Below, in pieces: positions 17,352 through 25,253 of a DNA stretch of 64,000 bases. Source of the stretch: Nocardiopsis sp. CNT312 (GTDB taxonomy: Bacteria > Actinomycetota > Actinomycetes > Streptosporangiales > Streptosporangiaceae). A program made the position numbers and the translations under genes. Below the pieces are notes generated by a model. That model had not been told where the DNA came from and did not search any database. It saw only the letters and a list, made by a program, of their open reading frames with translations. Location of the stretch: assembly GCF_000515115.1 (NCBI RefSeq), contig NZ_AZXF01000021.1, positions 51,693-115,692 on the forward strand. The letters run 5' to 3'. Numbering within the stretch: the stretch's first letter is position 1; each line of letters starts with the position of its first letter.

Positions 17352-19210
17352 GAAGGCGCGCCCTTCCGTCCGCGGATCTGGGGCAGCCGGGGCGGCAGGG
17401 CAGCGGCCAGACCGGGGTCCAGATACAGGTCGGCCACCCCGATCGCGTCCAGCACCGCGCCGGGGGTCCACTCCAAGGGCAGGTCCACGGGGGCGCCGAC
17501 CGCGCGGGAGCGCCGGGCGAGTTCGGGGCCGGGGTCGGCCCCCGACTCCAGGAGGGGGGCCAGGGCCGAGACCAGCCAGCCCCGGCGGCGGGTACCACCG
17601 TCGGCGAGCAGGCCTCCGGGGGCGTCTGCGGACAGGTACCGCTCCAGGAAGCCGATGAACCGACGGCCCGTCAGGGGCAGTTCGGTGCGCGGCAGAGGGG
17701 GGCGACGGTCACGGTCGAGCATCCGTTCGACCCGCTCCACCCCGCCGGACCGGGTCGTCCAGGCCACGGCGTGCTCCTCCGCCACCCGGGGGTCGGTCTC
17801 GGCGCTCTCGGTCCGGTACCGCTTGGCTCGGCGACACATCGCCTCGCACAGGTCGTACCCCCAGGCCAGCGGCGCACCGACCGGTTGGATCGCGATCCCG
17901 GCCCCTACCGTGGGGACGTGTGTGGCGTGGGTCAGCCCCCCGGGAGCGGTGACGGTGCGTCCGGGGCCCGGGACGGCGTCCGCCAGGGCCAGGTGCAGGG
18001 CCACCCTGGGGTCGCGGGGGTCGGCGACCGCCTCGGGGTCGGCGTCCAGCCAGTCGAGGGCGTACCGGACCAGGCTCAGTGCGAGCCGGGCGTCGCACAG
18101 GACGGTCAGGTCGTCGCCGGCCACGACGATGGGGCGCAGGGGCAGGCACACCCGGCCGTCGGGGGTGTGAGAGAGCGGGACCGGACCGGCCGTGCCGGCC
18201 CCGGGGATCACGGGCCGGTCCCCGTCGCCGGCGCGGACCGTGGCGGCCACCGCGCGGACCAGGGTCCGTGCGAGCCCCTCGACGAGTCCGCGCAGGTGTG
18301 CGGACAGGTGGCGCTGCGCCATCGCCCCGGATCCGGGGACGGCGGGGTCGGCGACCCGCTCACGGTAGTCGCCGAGGATCGCGCCCAGTCCGTTGACGTC
18401 CACGTGGACGAGGGCGACGCGGCTGAGTCCTCCGTGCTCGCGTCCGAGGAGGTCGGCCTCCATGGGCAGGGCGAGCGGGGGCGATCCGCTGGCGGCGGCC
18501 GCCCCCTCCAGCCAGTCCTCGCTGTGCGCCCGGTGCCAGCGGCGGCCCGCCCCGCGCGCCCGTGCCACGTCGGCCGAGACGCGCTCGTACACGTGCGTGT
18601 CCTGGAAGCGTGTGCTGTCCACGACCTCGGCGGGGCCCCCGCTGACGGAGCACGGCGCGGTGATGCCGTGTCCCCGTGCGGGCGTGTGCAGCGCGGACAT
18701 GGACCGGCGTGCCCTGCGCAGGCGCTCGGGGAGGACGGCCAGTGCCTCGTCTACGCCGACTGGCGTGTCCGGGGGCCCCTGCTCCCACCGGCCATAGGGA
18801 ACGTGGGCCACCACGGGGGTGAGGTCCCCGGCCCGTTCGCGCAGCCGCCGCGTGTAGCGGCCGGTGAACTCCCGTGCCGCGGCGGCGTCCGGCAGGACCA
18901 CGGTGAGCGCTCCTCCGGCGTCGCGCAGGACCGCGTGTCCGGGGGGCAGCAGGTCGGCGGCGCCGCCCCTGGGGCCGGAGGTGGCCGTCAGCTCCGCGAC
19001 CAGGGCGGCGCGCCCCACCGCGTCGAGGATGCGGTGCCCTCCGAAGACGAACGCCTGTATGCCGCGGAGGTCGACGGCGACGAGGACCCCGCGCCGTGGG
19101 AGGCCCTCCCGCGCGGCGTCCGGTGCGCGGACAGGCCGCCCTTCCGGTGGTACCTCCGGCGGGGCGTCCCCGCGCGTCGGGGGCGGCGGAGGGCAGGGGT
19201 GGGGCGGCAC
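17348..19210 (-). CDS. cas10: Cas10-family protein without HD domain (type III-D-like)
   Basis: A 620-aa Cas10-like large subunit. The first palm domain starts VLVAVDLRGIQAFVFG (about 42-57). The second, catalytic palm has ALVHVDVNGLGAIL (266-279) and IVVAGDDLTVL (361-371), giving the metal-binding pair in an AGDD rather than GGDD motif. Then comes GIAIQPVGAPLAWGYDLCEA (about 438-457), the usual palm-2 helix. No HD nuclease motif is seen, so this Cas10 probably does not cut DNA but may still make cyclic oligoadenylate for the CARF protein at 6.3-8.4 kb. GTG 19210 has GAGGAG about ten bases upstream. The frame stays open further upstream (ATG 19345), but that region holds the likely promoter. 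It is first in a six-gene overlapping operon. Confidence 0.82.
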   Translation of the reverse strand: MPPHPCPPPPPTRGDAPPEVPPEGRPVRAPDAAREGLPRRGVLVAVDLRGIQAFVFGGHRILDAVGRAALVAELTATSGPRGGAADLLPPGHAVLRDAGGALTVVLPDAAAAREFTGRYTRRLRERAGDLTPVVAHVPYGRWEQGPPDTPVGVDEALAVLPERLRRARRSMSALHTPARGHGITAPCSVSGGPAEVVDSTRFQDTHVYERVSADVARARGAGRRWHRAHSEDWLEGAAAASGSPPLALPMEADLLGREHGGLSRVALVHVDVNGLGAILGDYRERVADPAVPGSGAMAQRHLSAHLRGLVEGLARTLVRAVAATVRAGDGDRPVIPGAGTAGPVPLSHTPDGRVCLPLRPIVVAGDDLTVLCDARLALSLVRYALDWLDADPEAVADPRDPRVALHLALADAVPGPGRTVTAPGGLTHATHVPTVGAGIAIQPVGAPLAWGYDLCEAMCRRAKRYRTESAETDPRVAEEHAVAWTTRSGGVERVERMLDRDRRPPLPRTELPLTGRRFIGFLERYLSADAPGGLLADGGTRRRGWLVSALAPLLESGADPGPELARRSRAVGAPVDLPLEWTPGAVLDAIGVADLYLDPGLAAALPPRLPQIRGRKGAPS

Positions 19211-19340
19211 TGTGTCACGTCTCCTCGTCGGCGGGGCGGGGCGGCGGGCACGGCCGGAGGCGGGACGCCGGGCCGTATCGGCGCACGGACCACGACGCAC
19301 TACCGATATCAGGAGATTCAACCGGTAGTCACCCCTTCGC

Positions 19341-19369
19341 ACCATATTGACCTGTTTCGGCCAGTAACA
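19341..19369 (-). promoter_or_regulatory. Candidate promoter for the cas10 operon
   Basis: On the minus strand TATGGT (19346-19341) fits a -10 element, with a weak TGTTAC -35 at 19369-19364 after a 17-base spacer. It lies about 130 bases before the GTG start of cas10. A loose inverted repeat CTACCG/CGGTAG (19300-19305 and 19323-19328) falls just downstream and could bind a regulator. The -35 match is poor. Confidence 0.3.
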
Positions 19370-19427
19370 CGCGGGGGCCGTCCGAGAGACCTGGGTACGC
19401 CCATCAGTTCCCCTCCCGGAGGTCCCC

Positions 19428-19604
19428 GTGACGCACGGCCGCGTACCGCGCTCCCCCGCACCGCACCACACCGCACCGGAGCGCGTCCCGGACCCGCTCG
19501 CCCCCGGTGACCTCGTCCCCCATCTGCTCGGGCTGGCACGGGCGCTGAGAGAACGGGCGGCGGCCCGCCCCGAACCGGGGGACGCCCCACCCCCGCAGCG
19601 GTGA
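19428..19604 (+). CDS. Small 58-aa ORF between cas10 and cas6
   Basis: A short plus-strand reading frame in the gap between the cas10 operon (starting 19210, minus) and cas6 (ending 19691, minus). GTG at 19428 is preceded by CGGAGG five bases upstream, a good ribosome site. Its TGA stop (19602-19604) is followed immediately by a perfect 12-bp hairpin (19605-19636), so it looks like a complete small gene. The protein is basic and Pro-rich at both ends with one probable helix, DLVPHLLGLARALRERAAAR. No family is recognised. It could be a regulator or toxin-like peptide of the CRISPR locus, or a chance frame. Confidence 0.45.
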   Translation: MTHGRVPRSPAPHHTAPERVPDPLAPGDLVPHLLGLARALRERAAARPEPGDAPPPQR

Positions 19605-19636
19605 CCGCGGTCCGGCGGCCGGATGCCGGACCGCGG
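19605..19636. terminator. 12-bp hairpin after the small ORF / cas6
   Basis: A perfect 12-bp inverted repeat, CCGCGGTCCGGC with an 8-base loop, starts at the base after the stop codon of the 58-aa ORF and lies 54 bases past the cas6 stop on the other strand. It can terminate both convergent transcripts. Confidence 0.65.
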
Positions 19637-19690
19637 CCGCGCACGGGTGTGCGGGACCGCCCCCGCCCGCCCCGGGCCGACGGTCCGGCA

Positions 19691-20587
19691 TCAGTCGAAC
19701 AGGGTCCCGCTGAAATCCCCGGTCCGTACCCGTGCGCGGCGCCCTCCCCCGCGAGACGTGGGCACCCGGACCCGCGCCGCCGCACCGGTCATGGTGTCCA
19801 CCCGTACCGCACCGAACCCCTGGGCCGTGTACTTGCCCACACCCGACAGCTCGACCAGTTCCAGGAGCGCGGCGAAGGCGTCGGCGTGGTGGCGCTCCCC
19901 TCCCACCAGCTCCAGGCGCAGGCCCCCCTCCCACCCCAGGACGGTGCGCTCGTCGTTGTGCCGGTGCTCGCCCACACGCACGGGCTCCTCCGGCAGAGGA
20001 ACACGCCGCACGTGGGCCAGCCCGCCGAACAGCAGGTCCAACCAGGGGTCGGCCAAGTCCGCGGGGGCGAACCGGGCGACGGCGCCCACGGCTCCGCTGC
20101 CACCGACGATCCCTCCCCCCGAGCGGTGCACGGCCCCGAAGAGCCGCCGAGGACTCGGCCAGACCTGCGGGATGCGCTCACCCCCGGAGTCGCGCGCGAC
20201 CATCACCACGGGCGTGCGGCTGCGCACCACCGCCGAACGCACCGCGAAGGGGCCGCGCGCGGCGGCGAGCATCCCGGCGTAGGTGCGGTCGAAGGTGCGG
20301 GTCACCGACAAGGGCTCCATCAGGTGGTCGCCGATCCGCTGCGGCTGGCCCACCAGGGTCTCGGGGTCCACGGGGGGCGGGTCGTCGTCGAGCCAGGAGA
20401 CGGACCAGTGGTAGAGCCGGTCCCCCAGCGGCGCAGGCCACCCGTTCATCGACCACCGTTTGGCGGCCGTGTGGTCCTCCTGCGGCTGCGGCCACCAGTG
20501 GTTGAGCAGGCCGTGGCAGTCCTCAGACCGGATCGGCCGCGCCGCGTCCGCCAGGTCCCGTAGGATCACAGTCCAGCGTCTGGGCAC
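19691..20587 (-). CDS. cas6: Cas6-like CRISPR RNA endoribonuclease
   Basis: A 298-aa RAMP-fold protein of the Cas6 family, which cuts pre-crRNA in the repeat. The N-terminal half has WTVILRDLADAAR and later FDRTYAGMLAAARGPFAVRS. The C-terminal half carries the signature GVGKYTAQGFGAVRV (about 249-263), the glycine-rich loop near the end of Cas6 proteins. Two His residues (GERHHADAF) precede it, but I cannot name the catalytic residue. GTG 20587 is used because AAGGGG lies eight bases upstream; in-frame GTGs at 20593 and 20596 overlap that site. It is transcribed separately from the cas10 operon, with the small ORF between them. Confidence 0.75.
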   Translation of the reverse strand: MPRRWTVILRDLADAARPIRSEDCHGLLNHWWPQPQEDHTAAKRWSMNGWPAPLGDRLYHWSVSWLDDDPPPVDPETLVGQPQRIGDHLMEPLSVTRTFDRTYAGMLAAARGPFAVRSAVVRSRTPVVMVARDSGGERIPQVWPSPRRLFGAVHRSGGGIVGGSGAVGAVARFAPADLADPWLDLLFGGLAHVRRVPLPEEPVRVGEHRHNDERTVLGWEGGLRLELVGGERHHADAFAALLELVELSGVGKYTAQGFGAVRVDTMTGAAARVRVPTSRGGGRRARVRTGDFSGTLFD

Positions 20588-20627
20588 GTACACCACCCCT
20601 TCTCGTGTGGTCCCGACGGCACGCGCC

Positions 20628-20647
20628 GTCCTCGGTTCACCGAGGAC
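20628..20647. promoter_or_regulatory. 20-base palindrome upstream of cas6
   Basis: GTCCTCGG-TTCA-CCGAGGAC is a perfect 8-bp dyad with a 4-base centre, 41 bases before the cas6 start. It could be an operator or a stem-loop in the cas6 leader. It is too isolated to be a CRISPR array. Confidence 0.35.
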
Positions 20648-20688
20648 TACTCTCGGACAGTCGGACAGAATGCCCCGAACCGGGGCGT

Positions 20689-21219
20689 TCAGCGTTCCAC
20701 CATCTCCAGGAGGCGGACCACGGTCCGCCAGTTCCGGGCGGTGACGGCGCCGGTGGTGCATCCAGCGACCGCGTCCGGGAGCGCGGCGAAGCGGACCCCG
20801 TCGCGGTGGCCGGTGTAGACCTCCGTCGCGGTGAAGGCGAGGCGCTCGTGCGGGTAGGCGGACAGGTCGACCGCGCCCAGCGCCTCCGTGTCCCAGGCCT
20901 GGGAGGAGAACAGCACCAGGAACCGCGAGGGGTCGGGGACCTCCAGCGGGTTGGCCGCCACCGCCGCGCGCCACCGCCGCGCCGTGCGCACCACGACCGG
21001 CACGTCGTGGCCGAGCCCGTCGAGAACGGCACCGCGGATCGCCGCGGCCACCGCGTCGGGACCGGCGCCCCCGGCCTCCAGGACCGCGTTCCCGCTCTGA
21101 AGGTGTGTGGCCACACCGGTGTAGCCGAGTCCGGTCAGGAGCGAACGCAGATCGGCCATGGCGATCCGGCGGTGCGCCCCCACGTTGACTCCGCGCAACA
21201 GCGCGACGTACCTCGTCAT
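20689..21219 (-). CDS. DUF1697 family protein
   Basis: A 176-aa soluble protein of the DUF1697 family. It begins TRYVALLRGVNVGAHRRIAM, has the conserved DLRSLLTGLGYTGVATHLQS and LQSGNAVLEA elements and ends with ARNWRTVVRLLEM, matching family length and layout. No enzymatic role is established for the family. ATG 21219 is used; ATG 21228 is three codons earlier. A near-perfect hairpin (20668-20690) overlaps its stop codon and likely ends the transcript before cas6. It marks the edge of the CRISPR region. Confidence 0.88.
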   Translation of the reverse strand: MTRYVALLRGVNVGAHRRIAMADLRSLLTGLGYTGVATHLQSGNAVLEAGGAGPDAVAAAIRGAVLDGLGHDVPVVVRTARRWRAAVAANPLEVPDPSRFLVLFSSQAWDTEALGAVDLSAYPHERLAFTATEVYTGHRDGVRFAALPDAVAGCTTGAVTARNWRTVVRLLEMVER

Positions 21220-21347
21220 ACACGCCATTGTGCGGCATCGCGCCCCCGGAGGGGCACCCGCCGCGGGGACTCGCGGCCGTGCGCCGCATACTCTGGTGCG
21301 CGTGCGGACCAGAGCCCGCGCGACCCGACCACGACACCGGAGCCGAC

Positions 21348-22370
21348 TTGCCCCGCCTGAGCCACACCTTCGACCTCGCACCCGTGGACCACGGGGCGGT
21401 GGTCCGTTCCGTCACCGCCGCGCACGCGGTCGCCCGCGCGTGCGGGTTCGACGGAAGGGGGTGGCTGATCACCCCCGACGAGGCCGTTGTCGACCGCTGG
21501 GAGGAGCGCGCCGACCGCCTGGGGCTGGTCGACCGCGCGGTGGCACGGAGCAACCGCGAGCGCCGCCGCGCCGCCGCCGAACGCCTGCGCGAGGGGGTCG
21601 AGGACCCGGCGGAGGCGGAGGAGCTGGCCATCGAGGCCTCCACCACGGCGCTCCAGCTCCAGTCCGGGCGCCACCTGGAGCCCCGGAGCCACTACCTCGT
21701 CTCCGAACTCTCCCCCGGGGGCGTGCCGGTAGAGCCGGTCTACGAGCGGCAGGGGTGGACCAGCACGGGGCTGACCATCACCTCATGGGATCCGGAGGGC
21801 ACCAGCGCGCTGGAGTTCGCCATGCCCGACCGGGTCGGCGGCGGCACACCGCCGGTGACGTCGGGGACGGCCGCCCACGACGCGGTGGCAGGCACCCTGG
21901 CCCTGACCGTCAAGGTCCGCCTGCCCGGCCGGGGCGCGTGGCTGCGCTCGGCGCGCGGCTCACTCACGATCGACACCACCGCTTGGTACGCGGCCCTGAC
22001 GGGCCGCACCGGGCCCGCCCCGGTACGGCTGACCGCGGCCCACGCGCTGGCCGACATCGAGGCCGACCTCTCCCCCACCACCCGCACGGACGGCCGGTGG
22101 GACGTAACCGCCACGCTGCGGGCCCGGGGGCGCGGACCGTTCGCGCGGCCCCTGGTGGCCCTGGCGTTCTGGGCCGTCCGCGGCTCCTACCGCCGCGAGC
22201 AGCGGCGGGCCCGCAAGGGCGCGGCGGGCGTCACGGTGACGAGCCCCCGCGAACAGCTCGACCGGGGAGCGCGAGCCTGGGACCGGATGGCCCGCGGCGC
22301 CGAGGAGATCCCCGACCTGCTGCACGACGTGGCCCGCGGCATGGCCGAGGCCGCTCGGCGCGGAGCCTGA
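21348..22370 (+). CDS. Hypothetical protein, 340 aa
   Basis: I do not recognise this family. The protein is soluble and acidic-to-basic mixed. It has a charged helical stretch (about 60-90, RSNRERRRAAAERLREGVED), a middle beta-rich section with WTSTGLTITSWDPEG and LTVKVRLPG, and a C-terminal helical part including ARAWDRMARGAEEIPD. No membrane segment or catalytic motif stands out. TTG at 21348 has GGAG five bases upstream; GTG 21279 is an alternative. It is divergent from the DUF1697 gene and convergent with the symporter gene 32 bases away. Confidence 0.6.
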   Translation: MPRLSHTFDLAPVDHGAVVRSVTAAHAVARACGFDGRGWLITPDEAVVDRWEERADRLGLVDRAVARSNRERRRAAAERLREGVEDPAEAEELAIEASTTALQLQSGRHLEPRSHYLVSELSPGGVPVEPVYERQGWTSTGLTITSWDPEGTSALEFAMPDRVGGGTPPVTSGTAAHDAVAGTLALTVKVRLPGRGAWLRSARGSLTIDTTAWYAALTGRTGPAPVRLTAAHALADIEADLSPTTRTDGRWDVTATLRARGRGPFARPLVALAFWAVRGSYRREQRRARKGAAGVTVTSPREQLDRGARAWDRMARGAEEIPDLLHDVARGMAEAARRGA

Positions 22371-22402
22371 CCGCGACCCGTACCGCCGGGCCGGCCCCGC
22401 CG

Positions 22403-24190
22403 TCACCGGCCCTCGGTCCCCCACCCGGTGAGTGAACGCACCCGCAACTCGGTGAAACGGGCCGTGTTGCGCTCCGGAGAGAGCAGGCTGCCGACGATGG
22501 CGCACAGGAACCCGAAGGGCACCGCGATCAGCGCCGGGTTCTCCAGAGGAACGAACTGGATGTCGATCGACGCGGGCAGCACCGACAGGTTCTCCCCGGT
22601 CAGCGGGTCGGTCGTGCCCGACATCACCGGGGAGAAGAGCATGAGCGCCAGTGTGCAGGACAGCCCCCCGTAGATGCCCCACTCCACTCCCCGGGTGTTG
22701 AAGCGGCGCCAGAACATCGTCAGCACGATGACGGGCAGGTTCGCGGCGGCGGCGATGGCGAAGGCCAGGCCCACGAGGAAGGCGACGTTCATCTCCTGCG
22801 CGCGGATGGCCAGCAGGATGGCCACGCCCCCGATCACGCACGCGGAGAAGCGCGCCACGGACACCTCCTGCGACTCCCGGGGACGCCCCCACATGAGGAC
22901 GTGGCCGAACAGGTCGTGCGCGATGGAGGTCGACGAGGCCAGGGTGAGGCTGGCGATCACGGCCAGGATCGTGGCCAGCGCCACGGCGGAGATCAGCGCG
23001 AGCAGCACGGCGGCACCCGCCGGACCTGCGGCACGCCCGCCCAGCTCCTCGGCGAGCATCGGCACGGCACTGTTGCCCGAGGGGTCCAGCGCCAGGATCC
23101 GCTCGGAGCCCACCAGCGCCGCCGCGCCGAAGCCCAGAGCGAGCGTCATCAGGTAGAACACCCCGACCATGACGATGGTGCGGTTGACCGAGGCGCGTGC
23201 CGAGCGCCCGTCGGGGACCGTGTAGAAGCGGATCAGGATGTGCGGCAGCGCGGCGGTGCCCAGGACCAGGGCCAGGCCGAGACTGATCAGGTCGAGCTTG
23301 TTGAACAGCGTCGCCGCCGCGTCCCCAGGCACGTCCACCCCCAGGTGGAGCCCCGGTTCGAGGAAGGCCTGCCCGTGACCGCTGGCCCCGGCGGCCTCCG
23401 ACAGCAGGGCGCTGGGGTTGAAGGAGAACAGGGCCAGGACCATGGCGGTGAGCAGCCCGGTGGCGGCCAGCAGGACCACCGCCTTGATGATCTGCAGCCA
23501 CGTGGCCGCCTTCATCCCGCCGTACATGACGTAGACGATCATGAGCACGCCCACGAGCACGATCGCCCCGGACCGGGCCTGGTCGGCACCCACCCCGAGG
23601 AACGTGCCGCCCTCGTGCAGCCCAAGCAGCACCGCGGTGAGGGCGCCCGCGCCGACCATCTGCGCGACGAGGTAGAACACGCAGACGGTGACCGTGGAGA
23701 CAGTGCAGGCCAGGCGGACCCGCATCCGGCGCAGGCGGAAGGCGGGCAGGTCCGCCATGGTGTAGCGGCCGGTGTTGCGGGTGAGCTGGGCCATCGGCAG
23801 CACCAGCAGCCAGGCGACGAGGAAGCCGACCGAGTACAGGAAACCGTCGTATCCGCGCAGCGAGATCATCCCGGCAATGCCCAGGAACGAGGCGGCCGAC
23901 AGGTAGTCGCCGGTCAGCGCCAGCCCGTTCTGGGTGCTGGAGAAGCCGCGCCCTCCGGCGTAGAAGTCGACCGCGCCGCGGGTGGTGCGCCGGGCCCTGA
24001 CAGTGATGACCAGCGTGGCCAGGACGAAGAGCGCGCACAGGGCGATCGTCCAGGCGTGCGCGGCCCCGAAGCGGTCGCCCAGGACCGATCCGAGGTCGGC
24101 CGCCCAGTCCGGTGCGGCGGGTCCGGGGGCGGTGCCGTCCCCCGTGGCGGCACCGCCCGCGAGGGCTCTGTGAACGGGGGGCGTGTTCAT
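22403..24190 (-). CDS. Sodium:solute symporter (acetate/monocarboxylate type, ActP/MctC-like)
   Basis: A 595-aa integral membrane transporter of the SSS family with about 13 TM helices. Family blocks include FYAGGRGFSSTQNGLALTGD, YLSAASFLGIAGMISLRGYD and AALPHILIRFYTVPD, followed by the usual SASVNRT-like segment. These fit the acetate/propionate/pyruvate branch (ActP, MctC), which takes up small monocarboxylates with sodium or protons. ATG 24190 overlaps the DUF485 stop (ATGA), and symporter plus DUF485 is the standard pairing for this branch. Exact substrate is inferred from the family. Confidence 0.9.
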   Translation of the reverse strand: MNTPPVHRALAGGAATGDGTAPGPAAPDWAADLGSVLGDRFGAAHAWTIALCALFVLATLVITVRARRTTRGAVDFYAGGRGFSSTQNGLALTGDYLSAASFLGIAGMISLRGYDGFLYSVGFLVAWLLVLPMAQLTRNTGRYTMADLPAFRLRRMRVRLACTVSTVTVCVFYLVAQMVGAGALTAVLLGLHEGGTFLGVGADQARSGAIVLVGVLMIVYVMYGGMKAATWLQIIKAVVLLAATGLLTAMVLALFSFNPSALLSEAAGASGHGQAFLEPGLHLGVDVPGDAAATLFNKLDLISLGLALVLGTAALPHILIRFYTVPDGRSARASVNRTIVMVGVFYLMTLALGFGAAALVGSERILALDPSGNSAVPMLAEELGGRAAGPAGAAVLLALISAVALATILAVIASLTLASSTSIAHDLFGHVLMWGRPRESQEVSVARFSACVIGGVAILLAIRAQEMNVAFLVGLAFAIAAAANLPVIVLTMFWRRFNTRGVEWGIYGGLSCTLALMLFSPVMSGTTDPLTGENLSVLPASIDIQFVPLENPALIAVPFGFLCAIVGSLLSPERNTARFTELRVRSLTGWGTEGR

Positions 24191-24561
24191 CGGCCGACCA
24201 CCCGGCCGGTGACGGTCTCCTCGTCGCGCACCCGGTCGCGGATCCGCTCCGCGAGCGGATCGGTGCCGCGCTCGCAGACACGGCCGAAGGCCCATGCGAG
24301 GGCGAACGTCACTGCGAACTGGCCGATCCCCAGGAGCAGGGCCACGTTGACGGAGCCGACGACCCTGACCCCCATGAGGTCACGGGCGTAGGCCGAGAGC
24401 AGCAGGTAGAGCGTGTAGCTCACGAGGAGCCCGGCCACCAGCAGGCCCGCGTTCAGGGCGAACCTCCTGCGCAACCTGACGAACGCCGGGTCCGCCGACA
24501 CGCGCTCGCTCACGCTCCCCGTGTCGGCCCGGCTCCGGGCGCCCTCCATGTACTCGACCAC
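24187..24561 (-). CDS. DUF485 membrane protein, symporter partner
   Basis: A 124-aa protein with two TM helices (about 37-60 and 73-95), beginning with a soluble stretch that includes DPAFVRLRRRFALNAG. DUF485 proteins (YjcH-like) are encoded directly before acetate-type symporters, as here, and are thought to assist them; their exact role is not settled. GTG 24561 has GGGGGG seven bases upstream; ATG 24549 is an alternative start. Confidence 0.88.
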   Translation of the reverse strand: MVEYMEGARSRADTGSVSERVSADPAFVRLRRRFALNAGLLVAGLLVSYTLYLLLSAYARDLMGVRVVGSVNVALLLGIGQFAVTFALAWAFGRVCERGTDPLAERIRDRVRDEETVTGRVVGR

Positions 24562-24881
24562 GGCCTACCCCCCTTGTTGGCTCTCCGTCGAAAGTGGGCA
24601 ACACGATAGCCACGGCGCCCGCTCCGTGTTCACCGAACGCACAAATTCGGTCGCCCACAGCCGCAGGAGTGCCGGAACCGACGCGGGGCCGACCGCGACA
24701 CGCGCCCTTGCAGGGCGGACGCACACGCGCGGTACGCGGCAGCGCCCGGACTTCGCTAGGCTCGGACGGACCCCGCATCCCGTACGGCGAGCCCTGGCGC
24801 ACGCCCGGCCCTCCGCGTTCGTACAGGTGTATGATTACGGGGTCCGCACTGTTCACGCGATACCGAAGGGAAATCCCCGCC
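24562..24881. other. Divergent intergenic region without a recognised gene
   Basis: This 320-base gap separates the DUF485 gene (minus) from the small gene at 24882 (plus). TATGAT at 24830-24835 could be a plus-strand -10 element, but no good -35 precedes it. The open frame reading through from 24594 has no ribosome site and unnatural composition. I see no RNA gene or repeat. Confidence 0.4.
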
Positions 24882-25145
24882 GTGGTCACCGAGGTCTTCA
24901 CGCTCAAGTACTGCGACCCCCACGCTGTCAGCGAGGAGAAGGTCGAGGCGACTGAGGTCATCCAGTTCGCCTGGGAGGGCACGGTCCGCGAGGTCGACGC
25001 CTGCGGCGAGTGCGCCAAGGAGCACGAGGCCCGCTTCGAGCCGCTCGTGGACTACTCGCGCCCGGTGAAGAAGCGCCGTGCCAAGAAGGCCGCGTCTCCG
25101 GCCCCCGCCGCGGACGACGAGTCGGCCTCCGCGTCGGACGAGTAA
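24882..25145 (+). CDS. Small conserved hypothetical protein with Cys residues
   Basis: An 87-aa soluble protein. The N-terminal part (VTEVFTLKYCDPHAVSEEKV) and the middle (VDACGECAKEHEARFEPLV) contain Cys10 with His13 and a CGEC pair, which may bind zinc. The C-terminal 30 residues are Lys/Ala/Ser-rich (VKKRRAKKAASPAPAA), a DNA- or RNA-binding-like tail. GTG 24882 has AAGGGA upstream. It resembles small actinobacterial proteins that carry an Lsr2-type basic tail, but I cannot name a family. A strong hairpin terminator follows at 25195. Confidence 0.65.
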   Translation: MVTEVFTLKYCDPHAVSEEKVEATEVIQFAWEGTVREVDACGECAKEHEARFEPLVDYSRPVKKRRAKKAASPAPAADDESASASDE

Positions 25146-25194
25146 GAGAAAGCAGGGCCCCGCCCGGAAGACGGCCTCACCGCGCCACAGACGG

Positions 25195-25235
25195 GCGGGG
25201 GTCGGCGGCACCCCCCAGTGACCGCCGACCCCCGC
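25195..25235. terminator. 14-bp hairpin terminator
   Basis: A perfect 14-bp stem (25195-25208 with 25222-25235) and 13-base loop lies between the convergent genes ending at 25145 (plus) and 25254 (minus). On the plus strand it is followed by GTCTTT. Confidence 0.7.
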
Positions 25236-25253
25236 GTCTTTCCCCGGTAGCCG

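Noticed and set aside
20588..20688. Possible CRISPR repeat next to cas6
   Set aside because: The dyad occurs once, with no spacer-repeat pattern.
19691..21646. A 651-codon frame extending cas6 upstream
   Set aside because: The extra part runs through the DUF1697 gene in another frame and shows shadow composition; GTG 20587 has a ribosome site and fits Cas6 length.
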